Shown here: in pieces, positions 15,068-15,127 of the stretch | Numbering within the stretch: the first letter of the stretch is position 1 | Layout: each line of letters opens with the position of its first letter | From: an uncultured Flavobacteriales bacterium | Lineage (GTDB): Bacteria > Bacteroidota > Bacteroidia > Flavobacteriales > CALTNV01 | Assembly: GCA_943845485.1 (NCBI GenBank) | Contig: CALTNV010000019.1 | Location: 1 to 15,127 of the forward strand | Length of the DNA stretch: 15,127 nt | Direction: 5' to 3' | Position numbers and translations under genes: made by a program | The notes under the pieces: generated by a model | Databases searched by the model: none | Told to the model about the DNA's origin: nothing | Seen by the model: the letters and a program-made list of their open reading frames with translations, nothing else

Positions 15068-15127
15068 ATGAATATAAATGAAATTCAGAGTTTAATAAAA
15101 TTCGTTGCTAAAACAGGTGTAAACGAA
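15068..15127 (+). CDS. accB: Biotin carboxyl carrier protein of acetyl-CoA carboxylase, 5' end only
   Basis: The window ends after 20 codons. They read MNINEIQSLIKFVAKTGVNE, the usual start of Bacteroidota AccB (an M-x-x-x-EIQ-LIKFVAK-G pattern). The biotinylated lysine and its lipoyl-like domain lie beyond the edge. AccB carries the carboxyl group between biotin carboxylase (usually accC, next downstream) and the carboxyltransferase in making malonyl-CoA. The position directly after fabH supports the call. Confidence 0.85.
   Translation, partial: MNINEIQSLIKFVAKTGVNE

Noticed and set aside
1..15127. CRISPR, transposon, phage, toxin-antitoxin or defence genes
   Set aside because: Every substantial open frame is accounted for by a core-genome or surface-protein family, and no regularly spaced repeats, transposase motifs or inverted terminal repeats were seen.

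Overview
The window is strongly AT-rich and comes from a member of the Bacteroidota, most likely order Flavobacteriales. The evidence is the conserved gene neighbourhoods (CBS protein - nadK - DUF6089 - uppS; yceD - rpmF - fabH - accB), a secreted protein with a type IX secretion (CHU_C / gliding-motility-associated) C-terminal domain, the one-cysteine form of ribosomal protein L32, several promoter-like boxes of the Bacteroidota form TAnnTTTG, and the lack of clear Shine-Dalgarno sequences. No genus can be fixed from this.

Layout. (1) Positions 1-4518, minus strand: a block read as CBS/ACT-like protein, single-POTRA Omp85-type outer-membrane protein, NAD kinase, DUF6089 barrel protein, then undecaprenyl diphosphate synthase (cut by the window edge). 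The first three are joined by 1-nt TAATG stop/start overlaps. (2) 4663-6141, plus strand, divergent from block 1: pdxJ and an alpha/beta hydrolase 3 nt apart. (3) 6162-10393, minus strand: a large T9SS-exported fibronectin-III-type surface protein, riboflavin synthase, a lysophosphatidate-type acyltransferase and gatC, all packed tightly. (4) 10543-15127, plus strand: an M17 aminopeptidase and pdxA (1 nt apart), then yceD-rpmF closed by a strong intrinsic terminator, then fabH and the first 20 codons of accB.

Together the genes cover cofactor synthesis (vitamin B6 through PdxA and PdxJ, riboflavin, NADP), the lipid-carrier and fatty-acid steps of envelope building (UppS, PlsC-like, FabH, AccB), translation (GatC, L32), and the outer membrane or cell surface (Omp85-like, DUF6089, T9SS cargo). 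Most of the window is core genome. I see no transposase, phage gene, CRISPR array, tRNA, rRNA or toxin-antitoxin pair. The least ordinary items are the small Omp85 protein with a long T-tract in its signal sequence, the large fibronectin-III surface protein heading a housekeeping operon, and several compact RNA/DNA structures at gene boundaries. No gap between genes exceeds 300 bases.
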